Positions 51,182-59,801 of a stretch of 64,000 nucleotides of DNA are shown piece after piece. Every line of letters begins with the position of its first letter. Within the stretch, counting starts at the first letter, position 1. The position numbers were made by a program, and so were the translations under genes. Below the pieces are notes generated by a model. The model was given only the letters and a program-made list of their open reading frames with translations. It searched no databases and was not told the DNA's origin. Source of the stretch: Nakamurella flava (GTDB taxonomy: Bacteria; Actinomycetota; Actinomycetes; Mycobacteriales; Nakamurellaceae); contig NZ_SZZH01000004.1 in the NCBI RefSeq assembly GCF_005298075.1, positions 1 to 64,000 on the forward strand, in the 5' to 3' direction.

Positions 51182-52603
51182 ATGTCCGACACCGATTCGA
51201 CCACCATCGACGCCCCTGACCACCGCTCACCCGGCGCCCGGCCCGTGCTGTCGGTGGTGGGCACCGGGTACCTGGGTGCCACCCACGCCGCGGCGATGGC
51301 GGAGCTGGGATTCACCGTCATCGGCGTCGACGTCGACGCAGCCAAGATCGCCGCCCTGCAGAACGGCAAGGTGCCGTTCTTCGAACCCGGCCTGCCGGAA
51401 CTGCTCTCGACCCACGTGGAGTCCGGCCGGCTGCGCTTCACCGACGATTTCGCCGAGGCCATCGGCGCGGCCGACGTGCACTTCCTGTGCGTCGGCACCC
51501 CGCAGCGAAGGGGCAGCAACGCGGCCGACATGACCTACGTCGACGCGGCTCTCGATGCAATCGCCCGCAACCTGACCAAGGACGCGATCGTCGTCGGCAA
51601 GTCGACCGTCCCGGTCGGCACCGCCCGGCGGCTGCAGGAACGTCTGGCCGTCACGGCCGATCCGGCGTTCCAGGTCGAGCTGCTGTGGAACCCGGAATTC
51701 CTCCGTGAGGGTCGGGCCGTCCAGGACACCCTGCGGCCCGACCGGGTGGTCATCGGCGGGGCGAGCCCGGCGGCCGACGCCGTGATGCGGCAGGTGTACG
51801 GAACCCCGGTCGCCGAGGGCGCGCAGTACATCACCTGCGACCTGCCGACCGCCGAACTGGTCAAGACCAGCGCGAACGCGTTCCTGGCCACCAAGATCTC
51901 GTTCATCAACGCGGTCTCCGAGCTGTGCGACGCCGCCGGTGCGGACGTCAAGCGGCTGGCCGACGCCATCGGTGTCGACGCCCGGATCGGCCGCGGCTTC
52001 CTCAACGCCGGACTCGGCTTCGGCGGCGGCTGCCTTCCCAAGGACATCCGCGCGCTGATGCACCGCTCCACCGAGCTCGGCGCCGATTCGATCGTCCGGT
52101 TGCTGCACGACGTCGACGAGATCAACATGCTCCAGCGGCAACGGGTCATCGACCTGGCCGTTTCCGCCTGCGACGGGTCCGTACTCGGACGCCGGATCGC
52201 CGTGCTGGGGGCCGCGTTCAAGCCCGACACCGACGACGTCCGCGACTCCCCTGCCCTGAACGTGGCCGCCGCGCTGCACCTGCGGGGTGCCCAGGTGCAG
52301 GTCTTCGACCCCGAGGCGATGGACGCGGCCCGGCACTACTTCCCGGCCCTGCACTACGTCAGCTCGACCACGGAGGCCGTCGAGAACGCCGACGTCGTCC
52401 TAGTTCTCACCGAGTGGCCGGAGTTCCGCGATGCCGACCCGGTCGCCCTGGGCGAGCTGGTCGCGCACCGCCGACTGGTCGACGGTCGCAACTGCCTGTC
52501 CGACCCGGCCGCCTGGCGGGCGGTCGGCTGGACCATCACGGGTCTCGGACTGGGGCGGCCCGCGGGCGATCTGCTGACCGTGTCCGGTGGGAGTCCCCGC
52601 TGA
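51182..52603 (+). CDS. ugd: UDP-glucose 6-dehydrogenase
   Basis: A 473-residue NAD-dependent dehydrogenase oxidising UDP-glucose twice to UDP-glucuronate. The Rossmann start is VVGTGYLGATHAAAMAELGF; the catalytic Cys284 lies in GFGGGCLPKDIRAL; the substrate-site Lys lies in LVKTSANAFLATKISFIN; and the C-terminal domain has VLGAAFKPDTDDVRDSPALN. Length and motifs are standard for UGDH. GAGGAG lies seven bases before the ATG at 51182. Between the HasA-like operon and a second GT2, with which it overlaps by one base, it almost certainly provides UDP-GlcA for the polymer made here. Confidence 0.95.
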   Translation: MSDTDSTTIDAPDHRSPGARPVLSVVGTGYLGATHAAAMAELGFTVIGVDVDAAKIAALQNGKVPFFEPGLPELLSTHVESGRLRFTDDFAEAIGAADVHFLCVGTPQRRGSNAADMTYVDAALDAIARNLTKDAIVVGKSTVPVGTARRLQERLAVTADPAFQVELLWNPEFLREGRAVQDTLRPDRVVIGGASPAADAVMRQVYGTPVAEGAQYITCDLPTAELVKTSANAFLATKISFINAVSELCDAAGADVKRLADAIGVDARIGRGFLNAGLGFGGGCLPKDIRALMHRSTELGADSIVRLLHDVDEINMLQRQRVIDLAVSACDGSVLGRRIAVLGAAFKPDTDDVRDSPALNVAAALHLRGAQVQVFDPEAMDAARHYFPALHYVSSTTEAVENADVVLVLTEWPEFRDADPVALGELVAHRRLVDGRNCLSDPAAWRAVGWTITGLGLGRPAGDLLTVSGGSPR

Positions 52604-54570
52604 TGTCGTCGACCGTCACGGTCGGGGGCAGCGGGACGGACCTGGGGCCACCGACAGCGGGCGGGCACCCCGGTGGGCTGTCAGTGCCCGATCCGACCTG
52701 GTCCCGCCGGCCGACGGCGGCGGTCGGGGTGCTGGTGGTACGGGGCGCCCGGGCCCACTCGCCGCTGACCCCGGTCGGTGACGACGCCGACGCCGCGGTC
52801 CCCGAGCTGACCGCCGCGGCCGCCCGTCTGGTCGTCGAGTCGGTGGGCGGCACGGGAACCGTCACCGCGGACGCCTTCTCGATCACGGTGGACCTGCCCG
52901 ACGCGGACCCCCGGGGTGTCCGGCGGGTACTGCAGGCTGCCGCCCGCGCGGTCGCGGCCGCCGATCTCACGGGTCCGGACGGCACCCCCGTCCGGTTGCA
53001 CGTCGGGGTCGGCTGGTCCGACCTGTCCGACCGGCCGATGGTCACCGCGGTCGCAGCGGCCCAGCACGCCGCCGCCGAGTCGCTGTCCCACAACGACCTG
53101 GTGGCCCGCCCGGTGCTGGCCGGGGACGGACCCCTCGGCGCCCCGCGTCGTCCCAGCACGACGATGACCCGGTGGCAGATCGCGCTGAGCCTCCTCGCCT
53201 GCGTCGCGGCGCCGCTCGCGCTGATGATCACGACGTACCGCTTGGGGCTGGACGTCTCGACCGCGCTGTACTGGGCGGCGGTGTCGGCCATCGTGCTGAC
53301 GGTGGGTCTGCAATTCGCCGAGGGCTTCGTGGCACTGCGCCGGTGCACACCACCGGGCGACGCAGCGACCCCACCGGCAGCCACCGCCGTCATCGCCGCG
53401 TACCTGCCGAACGAGGCGGAGACGATCGTCGAGACCTTGACCGCCTTCCGCGGTCTGCGCTACCGCGGGCCTCTGCAGATCCTGCTGGCCTACAACACCG
53501 ACCGGCCGTTGCCGGTTGAGAGCGAGTTGGCCCGGATCGCGCTGGCCGACCCCCGGCTGACCCTGCTGCGGGTGGAGCCGAGCACCTCCAAGGCCCAGAA
53601 CGTCAACGCCGCCCTGGCCCACACCACGGGCGAGTTCGTCGGAGTCTTCGATGCCGACCACCACCCGATGCCCGATGCCTTCGAACGCGCGTGGGCATGG
53701 ATCAACGACGGGGCCGACGTCGTGCAGGGACACTGCGTGGTGCGCAACGGGTCCGAGTCGGCTGTCGCCCGCATGGTGGCCGTGGAGTTCGAGCAGATCT
53801 ATGCGGTCGGGCACATCGGCCGCCAGCGGATGCACGGCTTCGGCATCTTCGGTGGGTCGAACGGGTTCTGGCGCACCGACGTACTGCGGCAGATCCGGAT
53901 GCGGGGCGACCGGCTGACCGAGGACATCGACTCCTCCGTCCGCGCCCTGCGGTCCGGCTACCGGGTCGTCAACGACCGCGGGCTGATCAGTCGGGAATTG
54001 GCGCCGACGTCGTTGCCGGCACTGTGGAAGCAGCGCATCCGCTGGGCCCAGGGCTGGTACGAGGTGAGCCGCTACAACGCCGAAGCGGTCACCGGCCGGT
54101 CCGGGTTGTCGTTCCGGCAGCGGCTGGGCCTGGCCCAGCTGCTGGTGTGGCGGGAGCTGTACATGTGGGTGACTCCCCTGATCTGGTCCCTGCTGCTGTT
54201 CATGTGGTGGCGCGACGGCGGACTGACAATGGCCTCACCGGTCCTGCTGGCCCTCACCGGGGCGGTGCTGGCCTGCGGCCCGGTACAACTGCTGTTCGCC
54301 CGTCAGGTCGGCGATCGGCAGATCCGCCGCCACCGCTGGTGGTGGTGGAGTTTCCTGCTCGTCAACCTGGTGGTGTACCAGGAGTACAAGAACCTCATCG
54401 GGCGCGTCGCGCAGATCAAACACGTGATGGGCGAACGGCACTGGACCGTCACCCCCCGCACGGCCGACGCCGCGGGTGCGGTTCCGGTCGGTGCCGTCGA
54501 GGACGTCCCGACGGCTGAGCCCGGGCAGCTACGGGCCGGCCGGCCACCGCTGGTCGCCGAGACCGGCTGA
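52603..54570 (+). CDS. GT2 synthase with an N-terminal degenerate GGDEF domain
   Basis: A 655-residue protein. Residues about 35-175 align in layout with a GGDEF domain: AAVGVLVVRG for the first strand, TADAF (88-92) where GGDEF should be, and RLHVGVGWSD for the SIGV strand, so catalytic residues are lost. Two TM helices (about 186-232) lead to a cellulose-synthase-like GT2: AAYLPNEAETIVETL, FDADHHP (DAD at 350-352), GGSNGFWRTDVLRQIRM, TED at 439-441 and QRIRW at 477-481, then further TM helices. DxD, TED and QxxRW mark a processive synthase. I infer that the degenerate domain senses a nucleotide or a partner; no activity is proven. The ATG shares one base with the UGDH stop. Confidence 0.82.
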   Translation: MSSTVTVGGSGTDLGPPTAGGHPGGLSVPDPTWSRRPTAAVGVLVVRGARAHSPLTPVGDDADAAVPELTAAAARLVVESVGGTGTVTADAFSITVDLPDADPRGVRRVLQAAARAVAAADLTGPDGTPVRLHVGVGWSDLSDRPMVTAVAAAQHAAAESLSHNDLVARPVLAGDGPLGAPRRPSTTMTRWQIALSLLACVAAPLALMITTYRLGLDVSTALYWAAVSAIVLTVGLQFAEGFVALRRCTPPGDAATPPAATAVIAAYLPNEAETIVETLTAFRGLRYRGPLQILLAYNTDRPLPVESELARIALADPRLTLLRVEPSTSKAQNVNAALAHTTGEFVGVFDADHHPMPDAFERAWAWINDGADVVQGHCVVRNGSESAVARMVAVEFEQIYAVGHIGRQRMHGFGIFGGSNGFWRTDVLRQIRMRGDRLTEDIDSSVRALRSGYRVVNDRGLISRELAPTSLPALWKQRIRWAQGWYEVSRYNAEAVTGRSGLSFRQRLGLAQLLVWRELYMWVTPLIWSLLLFMWWRDGGLTMASPVLLALTGAVLACGPVQLLFARQVGDRQIRRHRWWWWSFLLVNLVVYQEYKNLIGRVAQIKHVMGERHWTVTPRTADAAGAVPVGAVEDVPTAEPGQLRAGRPPLVAETG

Positions 54571-54587
54571 GCGAGCGAACTCCAGAC

Positions 54588-54619
54588 GGCCGGGTGGTAC
54601 CTAGCGGTACCGCCCGGCC
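54588..54619. terminator. Bidirectional terminator between the GT2 and the GH26-like gene
   Basis: GGCCGGGTGGTACC (54588-54601), loop TAGC, GGTACCGCCCGGCC (54606-54619): a 14-base stem with one G-T pair. It overlaps the stop codon of the convergent GH26-like gene. Confidence 0.75.
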
Positions 54620-55689
54620 AGCGCCGAACGGCAGACGGCCAGGGCTTCGGGCGAGGAATTGAGCCGCCAGTCGTGGGCCCGCTCCGCGTGGAAGAAGTAG
54701 ACCGCCTCGATCCGCGGGTAGTCGGTCAGGTCGAACAGCTGCTGCATCCACTGCGCCTTGCTCTTGGACTTGTCCGGTCGCACGCCGGAGTTCTCGGTCT
54801 TGCTGGGCTCCCGGCAGCCGAGCTCGGTGATCCAGATCGGTTGGTCGCCACCCAACGCGGTCAGCCGGGCGTAGGGAGCGGCGAGCAGACTCCGGGGCGA
54901 GGCCCAGTAGCCGCCGTAGCCGTTGTAGACATCCATCGCCAGCACATCCACCACGTCATTGCCGGGGAAGTACTGCTCGGCCGTCGCCGTCCCGCGGTCG
55001 CGGGTCGTGATGCACCAGCAGAACGAGATGTTGCGACGCGGCAGACGGGGCAGAAGTCGCCGGTAGAAATCGACGACGTAACGCCAGCCGGCGACGTATT
55101 CGTCGGTCGATTCCACGCATTTACCGGTCGTGCCGCGGAAATCCACCGACCAGGGGTAACCGGTCCCGTTCGGCTCGTGCGCGAAACGCACGACGACCTT
55201 TCCGGGGTGATTGGCCGCCCGCGTGTAGAAGCGCTCGAGATACTCGTCGTGTCGACCGGCGACCAGGTCGGTGAAGCGGATCGGCGTGCGCCCGTCCGTG
55301 GTGGGCTGCCACGCGATGAGCACGTCGTAACCGCCGGCTGCCGCCTGCTCGCCGCCGGTGCCCGGCCAGCTCACGCCCCAGGTGGAGAACCACGACATAC
55401 GTGGGAACCGGGTGCCGATCATGCGCTCGAGGGTGAAGTGAGAGTTACAGTCAGGGAATGGTTCTCGTGATGCATAGGCGCCCCAGTCGGCGCGGCTCAG
55501 CAGGTTTCGCCCGCCCCGCGCGACGGAGTCGGTGCTCAGGCCGGCACCGATCAGCACCCCGGCAGCACCGAGACCGGCGGCCCGCAGCACGACCCGGCGC
55601 CCCAGGCCCCGAGACGCGGTGGCCGCGACCGGCGGCGCCGCGTCGGCGTGGTCGGTCCAGGGGGGTTGCGGAGTCGGCATGCATTCCAT
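54601..55689 (-). CDS. Secreted GH26-like endo-glycosidase
   Basis: A 362-residue protein with a Tat-like signal (GRRVVLRAAGLGAAGVLIGA) and a (beta/alpha)8 glycosidase domain related to GH26. The acid/base Glu172 lies in VVVRFAHEPNGTGYPW, the equivalent of R-x-x-HEMNG, and the nucleophile Glu289 lies in PIWITELGC on a late strand; LAMDVYNGYGG and YFFHAERAHDWR are further active-site strands. GH26 enzymes cleave beta-mannan, beta-1,3/1,4-glucan or beta-1,3-xylan; in polysaccharide loci they usually trim the nascent polymer. Substrate here is unknown. The ATG at 55689 has no clear ribosome site, and the next in-frame ATG is at 55680. It faces the GT2 gene across a shared terminator. Confidence 0.78.
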   Translation of the reverse strand: MECMPTPQPPWTDHADAAPPVAATASRGLGRRVVLRAAGLGAAGVLIGAGLSTDSVARGGRNLLSRADWGAYASREPFPDCNSHFTLERMIGTRFPRMSWFSTWGVSWPGTGGEQAAAGGYDVLIAWQPTTDGRTPIRFTDLVAGRHDEYLERFYTRAANHPGKVVVRFAHEPNGTGYPWSVDFRGTTGKCVESTDEYVAGWRYVVDFYRRLLPRLPRRNISFCWCITTRDRGTATAEQYFPGNDVVDVLAMDVYNGYGGYWASPRSLLAAPYARLTALGGDQPIWITELGCREPSKTENSGVRPDKSKSKAQWMQQLFDLTDYPRIEAVYFFHAERAHDWRLNSSPEALAVCRSALAGRYR

Positions 55690-56010
55690 GGTGACATGCC
55701 GAATTGCCGACCGGTCCCATTTGTCGTCACGCTACGGAATTGCCTCACCCGGTTGCGCCGTGTTTTCCACCAGCGTGTGACCGAACCCATACACCGGGTG
55801 GGTACCGAGCCCACCTGGTGAATGATCCAATTGTCCTGGAACCACCGATGGGTGGATTTGCACCAATTCCACACACTGTTCTCGCATCGTCGCGGGCCCG
55901 CGGGCACGTCACCGGTGCCGACCGCCGAACGGGCCCGCCACCCCGAACTCCTGGAGGTGGGCCGTGGTTTCGTACCCGACCCGAGGACCAGCCCCTGCGG
56001 GCGGCTTCCG

Positions 56011-58122
56011 ATGACCGCTCTCGCCCCGACCCGACCCTCGACCGTCGCACCCGACGCGCGGACCCCGCTGGCGACGCTCCGGCGTCATCGGCCGGACATC
56101 GAAGGACTGCGAGCCGTCGCGGTCCTGCTGGTCGTGCTGTTCCACGCGGGTGTCCCCGGGATCCCCGGGGGGTTCGTCGGAGTGGACGTCTTCTTCGTGA
56201 TCAGCGGCTACCTCATCACCGGTCATCTGCTGACCGAGCTGCAGGCTCACGGACGGATTCGGCTCGGCGCCTTCTACGCCCGGCGGGCCCGCCGCCTGCT
56301 ACCCCTGGCCACGGTCGTCATCGTGGCCATGCTGCTCGTTTACCAGGCCGCGGCGTCGGTGCTGGAGACCCGCACTGTGGCGTTGGACGCGCTCTGGACC
56401 GCCCTGTTCGCCATGAACGTGAACCTCGCCATGAAGGGTGTGGACTACCAGGCGAACCAGGACCCGTCGCCGTTCAACCATTTCTGGTCGCTCGGCGTGG
56501 AGGAGCAGTTCTACCTGCTGTGGCCGGCCCTGTTGCTCGTCGGTTTCGTGCTGGTCGCCCGGCGTCTCCGGACGCCCGGCGCTCAGCAGCTGGCGCTCGC
56601 CGGTCTGGTGGGCCTGGTGGCGGCCGGCTCGTTCGTCTGGACCCTCGACCAGATGGTGAAGGCCCCGGCCCAGTCCTACTTCCTGCTGCCGACCCGCGCG
56701 TGGGAGCTGGCCGTCGGCGGCCTCGTGGCCCTGGCTGCGCCCTGGCTGGCCCGGCGGGGGAGCCTGCAGAACGGCCTGCTGGCCCTGGCCGGCCTCGGCC
56801 TGGTCGGTCTTGCCGCGACGCAGTACTCCGAGGCCACCGTCTTCCCGGGGGCAGCGGCTCTGCTGCCCGTCCTCGGCACCGCCGCCGTGCTGGCGGGCGG
56901 GCTGACCGGCGACCACGCCGTGCAGCGATTCGCCCTGGGCACCCGGCCGATGACGGCCATCGGCCGCTGGTCCTACGGCTGGTACCTGTGGCACTGGGGC
57001 CCGCTGGTCCTTTGCGCGACCCTGCTCGGCCGGGACCTCACCGTGCAGGAGGGACTGCTGCTGGCGGCGGTGACCCTGACCCTGGCCGCGGCCACCTTCT
57101 CCGCCATCGAAACCCCCTTCCGTTCGCGTCTGGTGTTCGTCCGCCGCCCACGTTCCGGGCTACTGCTGGGCGCGGGGTGCGTGGGACTCAGTGTCGTACT
57201 GGCCCTGTCGGTGCTGCAGACCCTTGGTCCGGCGACCGGCGACCCCAGCCGTCAGGCGGCCGTCGTCGCCGTCGACAGCGGGCGGGTGGATGTCCTGTCC
57301 GTGGCGGCCACCGGGCCGGTGCCGGGGAATCTCTCGCCCTCGCTCGACGACGCCGGCCGCGACGCCCCCGATCTCGCGGCCGCCGACGGCCAGAGCTGCC
57401 ACGCACGCATCGTCTCGCCCGAGCTGAGCGAGAACGGCACCGGGACCTGTGTCTCCGGGGGGACCGAGAACGGCTCGCGGACGGTCATGCTGCTCGGCGA
57501 CTCCCACGCGCATCAGTGGCTGCCGGCGCTGCAGGAGATCGCTCCGACCCGGGACTGGCGGCTCATCAACCTCACCAAGGGCGCCTGCCCGTTGTACGAC
57601 GTCCAGCTGGTCAACAACCAGCTGCAGCGGGACTACACCGAGTGCTACGACTGGCGGACCAAGGTGTGGGAGCGGGTGGCCGCCGAGCGACCGGCGATGA
57701 TCGTGGTGTCCGCCGCGATCTTCTCCGAGCGGGAGGGCGACTTCGCCGCTCGCTGGTCGACCGGGGTAGACACCACCCTCGCCCGGTTGCAGAGCACCGG
57801 GGCGACGATCGTCATGATCGCGGACACGCCCTTCCCCCGGAAGGACATCCCCAAGTGCCTGGCGGCCCACCTCTCCGACGCCCAGTCCTGCGCTTTCAGC
57901 GTCGACGCCGGGCAGAGCGACCCGCAACGACGGGCGGCGACAACGGCGGCGGCACAACGAGCCGGTGTCACGGTCGTCGACCCCACCGCCTGGTTCTGCG
58001 GGCCGACCGACTGCCCGGCCGTCCTGGGCAACGCGCTGGTCTACCGCGACAACAGTCACGTCTCCACCGTCTACGCCCGCCAGGTGGCGCCGCTGCTCGC
58101 GGCGGTCCTGCCGGCGCTCTGA
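56011..58122 (+). CDS. Acyltransferase-3 / SGNH fusion (OafA/OatA-like), second copy
   Basis: A 703-residue paralogue of the protein at 49010 with the same layout. The acyltransferase-3 domain has HRPDIEGLRAVAVLLVVLFH, GGFVGVDVFFVISGYLIT, FYARRARRLLPL, NHFWSLGVEEQFYLLWPALL and YGWYLWHWGPLVL; the SGNH domain has LLGDSHAHQWLP and YRDNSHVST. Short matched stretches such as KSGCSLYDV/KGACPLYDV and YTECTEWRTKV/YTECYDWRTKV show common descent. It probably transfers acyl groups to a surface glycan, perhaps at a different position or on a different polymer than the first copy. The ATG at 56011 gives the same N-terminus as the paralogue; a longer frame to 55822 exists but its extra codons lack similarity. 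Confidence 0.9.
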   Translation: MTALAPTRPSTVAPDARTPLATLRRHRPDIEGLRAVAVLLVVLFHAGVPGIPGGFVGVDVFFVISGYLITGHLLTELQAHGRIRLGAFYARRARRLLPLATVVIVAMLLVYQAAASVLETRTVALDALWTALFAMNVNLAMKGVDYQANQDPSPFNHFWSLGVEEQFYLLWPALLLVGFVLVARRLRTPGAQQLALAGLVGLVAAGSFVWTLDQMVKAPAQSYFLLPTRAWELAVGGLVALAAPWLARRGSLQNGLLALAGLGLVGLAATQYSEATVFPGAAALLPVLGTAAVLAGGLTGDHAVQRFALGTRPMTAIGRWSYGWYLWHWGPLVLCATLLGRDLTVQEGLLLAAVTLTLAAATFSAIETPFRSRLVFVRRPRSGLLLGAGCVGLSVVLALSVLQTLGPATGDPSRQAAVVAVDSGRVDVLSVAATGPVPGNLSPSLDDAGRDAPDLAAADGQSCHARIVSPELSENGTGTCVSGGTENGSRTVMLLGDSHAHQWLPALQEIAPTRDWRLINLTKGACPLYDVQLVNNQLQRDYTECYDWRTKVWERVAAERPAMIVVSAAIFSEREGDFAARWSTGVDTTLARLQSTGATIVMIADTPFPRKDIPKCLAAHLSDAQSCAFSVDAGQSDPQRRAATTAAAQRAGVTVVDPTAWFCGPTDCPAVLGNALVYRDNSHVSTVYARQVAPLLAAVLPAL

Positions 58123-58171
58123 CCCGACCCACGACGGAGGTCGTCCCTCATCGCCGTCGGCACCGCACGGG

Positions 58172-58196
58172 GCCGTCCAGCTACCCGCTGGACGGC
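58172..58196 (+). terminator. Terminator hairpin after the second acyltransferase
   Basis: GCCGTCCAGC (58172-58181), loop TACCC, GCTGGACGGC (58187-58196): a perfect ten-base stem 50 bases after the stop codon. It separates this gene from the GH30 promoter. Confidence 0.7.
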
Positions 58197-58249
58197 TCCG
58201 GCCGTCGTTCCCGGACGACGCCACCGGGATAAGCGATACCCAGCACCGA

Positions 58250-58276
58250 CCACTGACAGTTACATTCAGTCAGTGG
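58250..58276 (+). promoter_or_regulatory. Operator palindrome over the leaderless GH30 promoter
   Basis: CCACTGAC (58250-58257) and GTCAGTGG (58269-58276) form a perfect inverted repeat with an 11-base spacer. The -10 hexamer TACATT (58261-58266) lies inside the spacer and the GTG start codon (58273) inside the right arm. A related 12-mer, GTTACATTCAGT, recurs as GTTACGCTTAGT 20 bases downstream. A repressor here would block transcription directly. Confidence 0.65.
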
Positions 58277-59742
58277 ATGTTACGCTTAGTAGTTCGTGGC
58301 TCCGCGGCGGTCTGTCACGGGCGGCCCGCCGCTGGGTTCTGCCGGTTGTCGGAGCGATCACCATGACGCTGCTTCCCAGCACCCCGGCATCGGTCGCGGC
58401 GGCCGTCGTTACCAGCGCGGACGGCGGTCGGATCTTCGCGTCGACCCCCGTCCGGGTCGTCACCCCGGGCACCGCGGCCGATGTCGTCGTCATCCTGCAC
58501 CCGGACCGGCCTCGCCAGACGATAGTCGGGTTCGGCGCGTCGCTGACGGAGTCCTCGGCCGCCGCCCTTCGAACCCTCCCGGCGACCCAGCGGACCGCAC
58601 TGCTGACCGAGTTGTTCTCCCCCACCGACGGTCTCGGCCTCAGCCTGCTCCGGCAACCCCTCGGCGGCTCGGAGTTCGTGTCCGGCAGTCACTTCACCTA
58701 CGACGACATCCCCATCGGTCGGCGGGACTTCGCCCTGGACCACTTCTCGCTCGGCCGGGACGGCACCACCGTGCTCCCGTTGGTCCGGCAGGCGCGGCAG
58801 ATCTCCGGCCGTCTCACCATCATCGGCACGCCCTGGAGCGCACCGGCGTGGATGAAGGCGGGGGATTCGCTCGTCGGCGGCCGGCTGCGCACCGGGACGG
58901 CCTACGAGCAGGCCTACGTGGACTACCTGGTCCGGACGGTCGGCGCCTACCGAGACGCCGGGGTGCCATTGGACTACCTGACCCTCCAGAACGAGCCGAT
59001 GTACTCGCCACCGGACTACCCCGGCATGCCCATGACCGCCTGGCAGCAGATCCGGCTGATCACCGCACTGGCGCCGGCCCTTTCGGCCCAGGGGCTGCCG
59101 ACCCGCCTGCTGGGCTACGACCACAACTGGCGCACCGGCGACGACATGGTCCGCACCCTGCTGGCCAGTTCGGCGGCCCCGCACCTGGCCGGGCTGGCGT
59201 TCCACTGTTACGCCGGGCAGCCGTCCGACATGCGCGCGTTCGCGGACGCGACGCCCATGCTGATGGTCACCGAATGCTCCGGCTCCGCAGCAGCCGGGGA
59301 CAGTGCCGCGAAACGCTTCTCGGACACCCTGGGCTGGCACGCCCGGAACCTGGTCATCGACTCGATCGCGGCCGGGTCGTCCTCCGTGGTCACCTGGAAT
59401 CTGGCGCTGGATGAGGACAATGGCCCGCACCGGGGCGGCTGCTCGACCTGCTCGGGCGTGGTGACGGTGGACAGCCGGACCGCGGCCATCACCCGCAACG
59501 CCGAGTACTACACCCTGGGGCACCTGAGCCGCTACGTCGATCCTGGCGCGGTCCGCTTCGACGCCGACCGCAGCGGACGGGACACCGTCACCGCCGTCGC
59601 CTTCGACAACCCCGGCGGCCAGCGGGTTGTCGTCCTCTACTCGCAGGACGGCCGGGCCCGCACCGTGAACCTGCAGGACGGGGACCGCACCCTGCAGGTG
59701 ACGATCCCGGCCCGCAGCCTGGCCACGGTCACCATTCCCTGA
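58273..59742 (+). CDS. Secreted GH30 glycosidase
   Basis: A 489-residue secreted GH30 enzyme. The N-terminus is a Sec-type signal (ARRWVLPVVGAITMTLLP, cut near ASVAAA). The catalytic barrel has IVGFGASLTESSAAALR, LLRQPLGGSEFVSG, IIGTPWSAPAWMK, the acid/base Glu241 in TLQNEPMYS, and the nucleophile Glu334 in LMVTECSGS; a C-terminal beta-domain ends the protein. GH30 includes glucosylceramidase, endo-beta-1,6-glucanase and xylanase types; this protein resembles the beta-1,6-glucanase/glucosidase group. GTG at 58273 is fixed by TACATT six bases upstream. It stands at the end of the polysaccharide locus. Confidence 0.9.
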   Translation: MDVTLSSSWLRGGLSRAARRWVLPVVGAITMTLLPSTPASVAAAVVTSADGGRIFASTPVRVVTPGTAADVVVILHPDRPRQTIVGFGASLTESSAAALRTLPATQRTALLTELFSPTDGLGLSLLRQPLGGSEFVSGSHFTYDDIPIGRRDFALDHFSLGRDGTTVLPLVRQARQISGRLTIIGTPWSAPAWMKAGDSLVGGRLRTGTAYEQAYVDYLVRTVGAYRDAGVPLDYLTLQNEPMYSPPDYPGMPMTAWQQIRLITALAPALSAQGLPTRLLGYDHNWRTGDDMVRTLLASSAAPHLAGLAFHCYAGQPSDMRAFADATPMLMVTECSGSAAAGDSAAKRFSDTLGWHARNLVIDSIAAGSSSVVTWNLALDEDNGPHRGGCSTCSGVVTVDSRTAAITRNAEYYTLGHLSRYVDPGAVRFDADRSGRDTVTAVAFDNPGGQRVVVLYSQDGRARTVNLQDGDRTLQVTIPARSLATVTIP

Positions 59743-59801
59743 CCCCGTCCGGCCGCCGGTCCACCCACCCGTCACCGGGACCCGGGTGCCAGACTGGGCC
59801 G

